Of a DNA stretch of 64,000 nucleotides, positions 63,401 to 64,000 are shown in pieces. A program made the translations under genes and the position numbers. The first letter of the stretch is position 1. Every line of letters begins with the position of its first letter. The stretch lies in NCBI GenBank assembly GCA_916613615.1, contig OU744721.1, positions 83,705,060 through 83,769,059 of the forward strand, in the 5' to 3' direction. The notes below the pieces were generated by a model, which saw only the letters and a program-made list of their open reading frames with translations, was not told the DNA's origin and did not search any database. Source of the DNA: Steromphala cineraria (taxonomy: Eukaryota; Mollusca; Gastropoda; Trochida; Trochidae).

Positions 63401-63681
63401 GGAACCATTAATTGTTATGAATTGTTAATTTTGAGAATACAAGGAGATATCATCTTATTGACTTACACAATGCCAATGTTTCTGTATATGTACATCTCTA
63501 TACAGAATGAAAATGTTAAATAAATTCAAATGTATAAAGACAAAGTAACTTACTTGTGAACTTCTCCAAAGCATTATTGAAGTAGTCATTGACCTTGGCA
63601 ACAAACTGAATTATTTGTCGAAATCTTGCCCATTCTGGTGATGACATCATTGAGTCCATTATAGCCATCGTTCCAAAAGCA
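32928..63681 (-). CDS. ABC subfamily A full transporter, 5'-partial, 52 exons
   Basis: A single-chain lipid-type exporter of the plasma or endolysosomal membrane; the substrate cannot be told from sequence. I could place 52 coding exons with GT-AG borders; their lengths sum to 8,167 nt, which keeps frame to TGA at 32,928-32,930 and gives 2,721 residues, with the N-terminus (first membrane segment) beyond the window. Order: ECD1 (51,433-63,681), TMD1 (49,317-51,154), NBD1 and linker (43,900s-47,476), TMD2 with ECD2 (39,689-43,673), NBD2 and tail (32,928-39,444). Family hallmarks include [13 protein letters not shown] after TMD1, [11 protein letters not shown] ending NBD1, and [15 protein letters not shown] ending NBD2. 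Already longer than ABCA1/2/4/7-type proteins; the long ECD1 recalls ABCA12/ABCA13, but orthology needs a tree. Confidence 0.95.
34115..34405. mobile_element. MITE-C, TA-flanked, in ABCA intron
   Basis: 291 bp with ~25-bp inverted termini beginning CCGTATTTCCTCGAATAGAC and ending in the complement, flanked by TA at 34,113-14 and 34,406-07. Inside it the motif 'CTCGAATAGACGCCGGG' repeats several times. The TA duplication fits the Tc1-mariner/pogo group. Confidence 0.85.
39689..44152 (-). other. ABCA exons 19-11: linker, ECD2 and TMD2
   Basis: Exons 44,011-44,152; 43,412-43,673; 42,982-43,080; 42,434-42,661; 41,888-42,124; 41,388-41,565; 40,966-41,081; 40,364-40,517; 39,689-39,942. The linker is short and Ser/Thr/Glu-rich ([19 protein letters not shown]). 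The first TMD2 helix is [23 protein letters not shown]2 is Cys-rich ([14 protein letters not shown]) and contains RYGGWV and [20 protein letters not shown], the usual ABCA pattern. Helices then follow, with [39 protein letters not shown] and [10 protein letters not shown] as family landmarks. Confidence 0.93.
44535..47476 (-). other. ABCA exons 26-20: NBD1, altered Walker A
   Basis: Exons 47,308-47,476; 46,888-46,998; 46,394-46,477; 45,866-46,062; 45,392-45,561; 44,958-44,985; 44,535-44,746. Walker A reads [11 protein letters not shown] instead of [10 protein letters not shown]: codon 47,322-47,324 is GCC (Ala). Q-loop CPQHNTLL, signature [13 protein letters not shown], Walker [14 protein letters not shown] and switch STHHLDEAD are intact. 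A 28-nt microexon (44,958-44,985, encoding PDGSYSGNQ plus one base) sits between the switch region and the regulatory segment ending [12 protein letters not shown]. Confidence 0.93.
47986..48182 (+). repeat. Dispersed repeat R, internally deleted copy
   Basis: AGTTCACATAACCACAAACA... to AAAGCCACTTTTGAT is joined directly to AAAAATCTTTGAAC... GAGGTTAGTGGATGTTA. In the 28.6-29.2 kb copy these halves are ~400 bp apart. It sits in the ABCA intron between exons 27 and 26. Confidence 0.7.
48884..49230 (+). mobile_element. MITE-A copy 3, in ABCA intron
   Basis: 347 bp, TTAAAGGGGCAGTAGCACG ... CGTGCTACTGCCCCTTTAA, near-perfect ~24-bp inverted termini and TTAA outer ends. Best preserved of the three copies, opposite in orientation to the one at 18,097-18,430. 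Confidence 0.88.
49317..51154 (-). other. ABCA exons 31-27: TMD1
   Basis: Exons 51,037-51,154; 50,501-50,691; 50,068-50,206; 49,625-49,829; 49,317-49,427. They encode the membrane segments that follow ECD1: [20 protein letters not shown], the coupling stretch [77 protein letters not shown] and [16 protein letters not shown]. The segment closes with [19 protein letters not shown], the standard ABCA lead into NBD1. The last residues join NBD1 through an N-V-T sequon. Confidence 0.93.
52580..52733. mobile_element. pogo/Tigger-like MITE in ABCA intron
   Basis: 154 bp with inverted termini CAGTAGAACACGGACA / TGTCCCTGTTCTACTG (one mismatch) and TA on each side (52,578-79; 52,734-35). Termini are of the same type as the element at 19,755-19,918 but the interior differs, so it is a separate family. 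Confidence 0.82.
56229..56433. mobile_element. Foldback-type element with internal 99-bp tandem repeat
   Basis: Ends are inverted: GAGTGTGATATCAC at 56,229 and GTGATATCACACTC ending 56,433. Inside, a unit containing GACGTCATGTGTACAATTGT and GACCGTCACGCGATGAGAGA occurs twice with a 99-bp period, and the 10-bp palindrome GTGATATCAC occurs at both ends and at the unit junction. It lies in the ABCA intron between exons 40 and 39. Confidence 0.7.
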
Positions 63682-63929
63682 CTGAAATAGAAAATTCATA
63701 TTGCATTTCTTTAATGGTTATGTTCAATACTTGCCTCATTTAAAAAAAAAAGATGAAATGTGAAAGATATTATTTAAACATACATTTATCAAACCTGTGT
63801 CTTTAATTACAAAATCTAAAGATAATATCCATATCTTCAATTGAACATAAGCTAAAATGGTGACATTAATGAGTTAATAGGTACAAAAGGTCTGCAAGCT
63901 TACAAAGTCACAAACAAAAATGTATGACC

Positions 63930-64000
63930 ACTTTCTACCTCAGTTGGTAGATCACCCAGTTAGCACCTGGGAGGCCAGGTTCTATTCACTGCCGCATCAA
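63930..64000 (+). mobile_element. tRNA-derived SINE-like sequence, cut by window end
   Basis: CTACCTCAGTTGGTAGATCA resembles a Pol III A-box with its tRNA context (usually TAGCTCAGTTGGTAGA), and GGTTCTATTCAC about 35 nt later resembles the B-box. Mismatches in both boxes argue against a working tRNA. Lies in the ABCA intron upstream of the first visible exon. Confidence 0.5.

Larger units (their letters stand above)
51433..63681 (-). other. ABCA exons 52-32: giant first extracellular domain
   Basis: Exons (5' to 3'): 63,554-63,681; 63,006-63,133; 62,392-62,589; 61,972-62,165; 61,341-61,471; 60,926-61,023; 60,329-60,522; 59,986-60,113; 59,429-59,553; 58,788-58,985; 58,088-58,293; 57,572-57,708; 56,895-57,013; 55,929-56,123; 54,935-55,136; 54,468-54,641; 53,807-53,946; 53,402-53,518; 52,765-53,023; 52,049-52,181; 51,433-51,609. 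About 1,125 residues are visible, mostly helical, with many N-glycosylation sequons. The C-terminal third matches ordinary ABCA ECD1, ending [12 protein letters not shown] and RYWQP. The N-terminal two-thirds is a repeated four-exon cassette. RRKR-D in exon 33 (52,135-52,146) is a possible furin site. Confidence 0.9.

Overview
The window is animal nuclear DNA, most likely from a lophotrochozoan and probably a bivalve mollusc. It is AT-rich, its genes are split by GT-AG introns, and it carries bivalve-style repeats: arrays of ~145-165 bp units behind a (CGTC)n tract, resembling the pearl/CvA elements. The species cannot be named from sequence alone.

Layout. Positions 1-15,890 hold no convincing gene. 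They contain AT-rich sequence with two decayed non-LTR retrotransposon 3' ends, a TTAA-flanked MITE, a tRNA-derived SINE-like stretch and several local duplications. On the plus strand, 15,891-23,812 is a complete seven-exon TYW3 gene (wybutosine synthesis on tRNA-Phe, 260 aa), whose introns are loaded with mobile elements, some nested. On the minus strand, 27,246-26,056 is a complete intronless GT10 (alpha-1,3-type) fucosyltransferase of 396 aa, convergent with TYW3. From 63,681 down to 32,928, also minus, lie 52 consecutive exons of one very large ABC subfamily A full transporter. All joins keep frame, giving 2,721 residues in the window. Its N-terminus lies beyond 64,000.

The transporter reads, N to C: a first extracellular domain of at least ~1,125 residues, TMD1, NBD1, linker, TMD2 with a Cys-rich second extracellular domain, NBD2, and an acidic tail ending in a PDZ-type motif. 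The main new observation is that the large extracellular domain is built from a four-exon cassette (A-B-C-D), visible four times with a repeating intron-phase order 2-1-0-0. NBD1 also has an altered Walker A motif (last Gly to Ala), while NBD2 is canonical.

The genes are functionally unrelated (tRNA modification, Golgi glycosylation, lipid-type transport); nothing suggests a common pathway. The repeats show a second theme: two unrelated-looking array families share one architecture (palindromic 5' end, tetranucleotide tract, ~150 bp array, inverted copy of the 5' end, terminal hairpin), and hairpins inside the units show compensatory changes between subfamilies.
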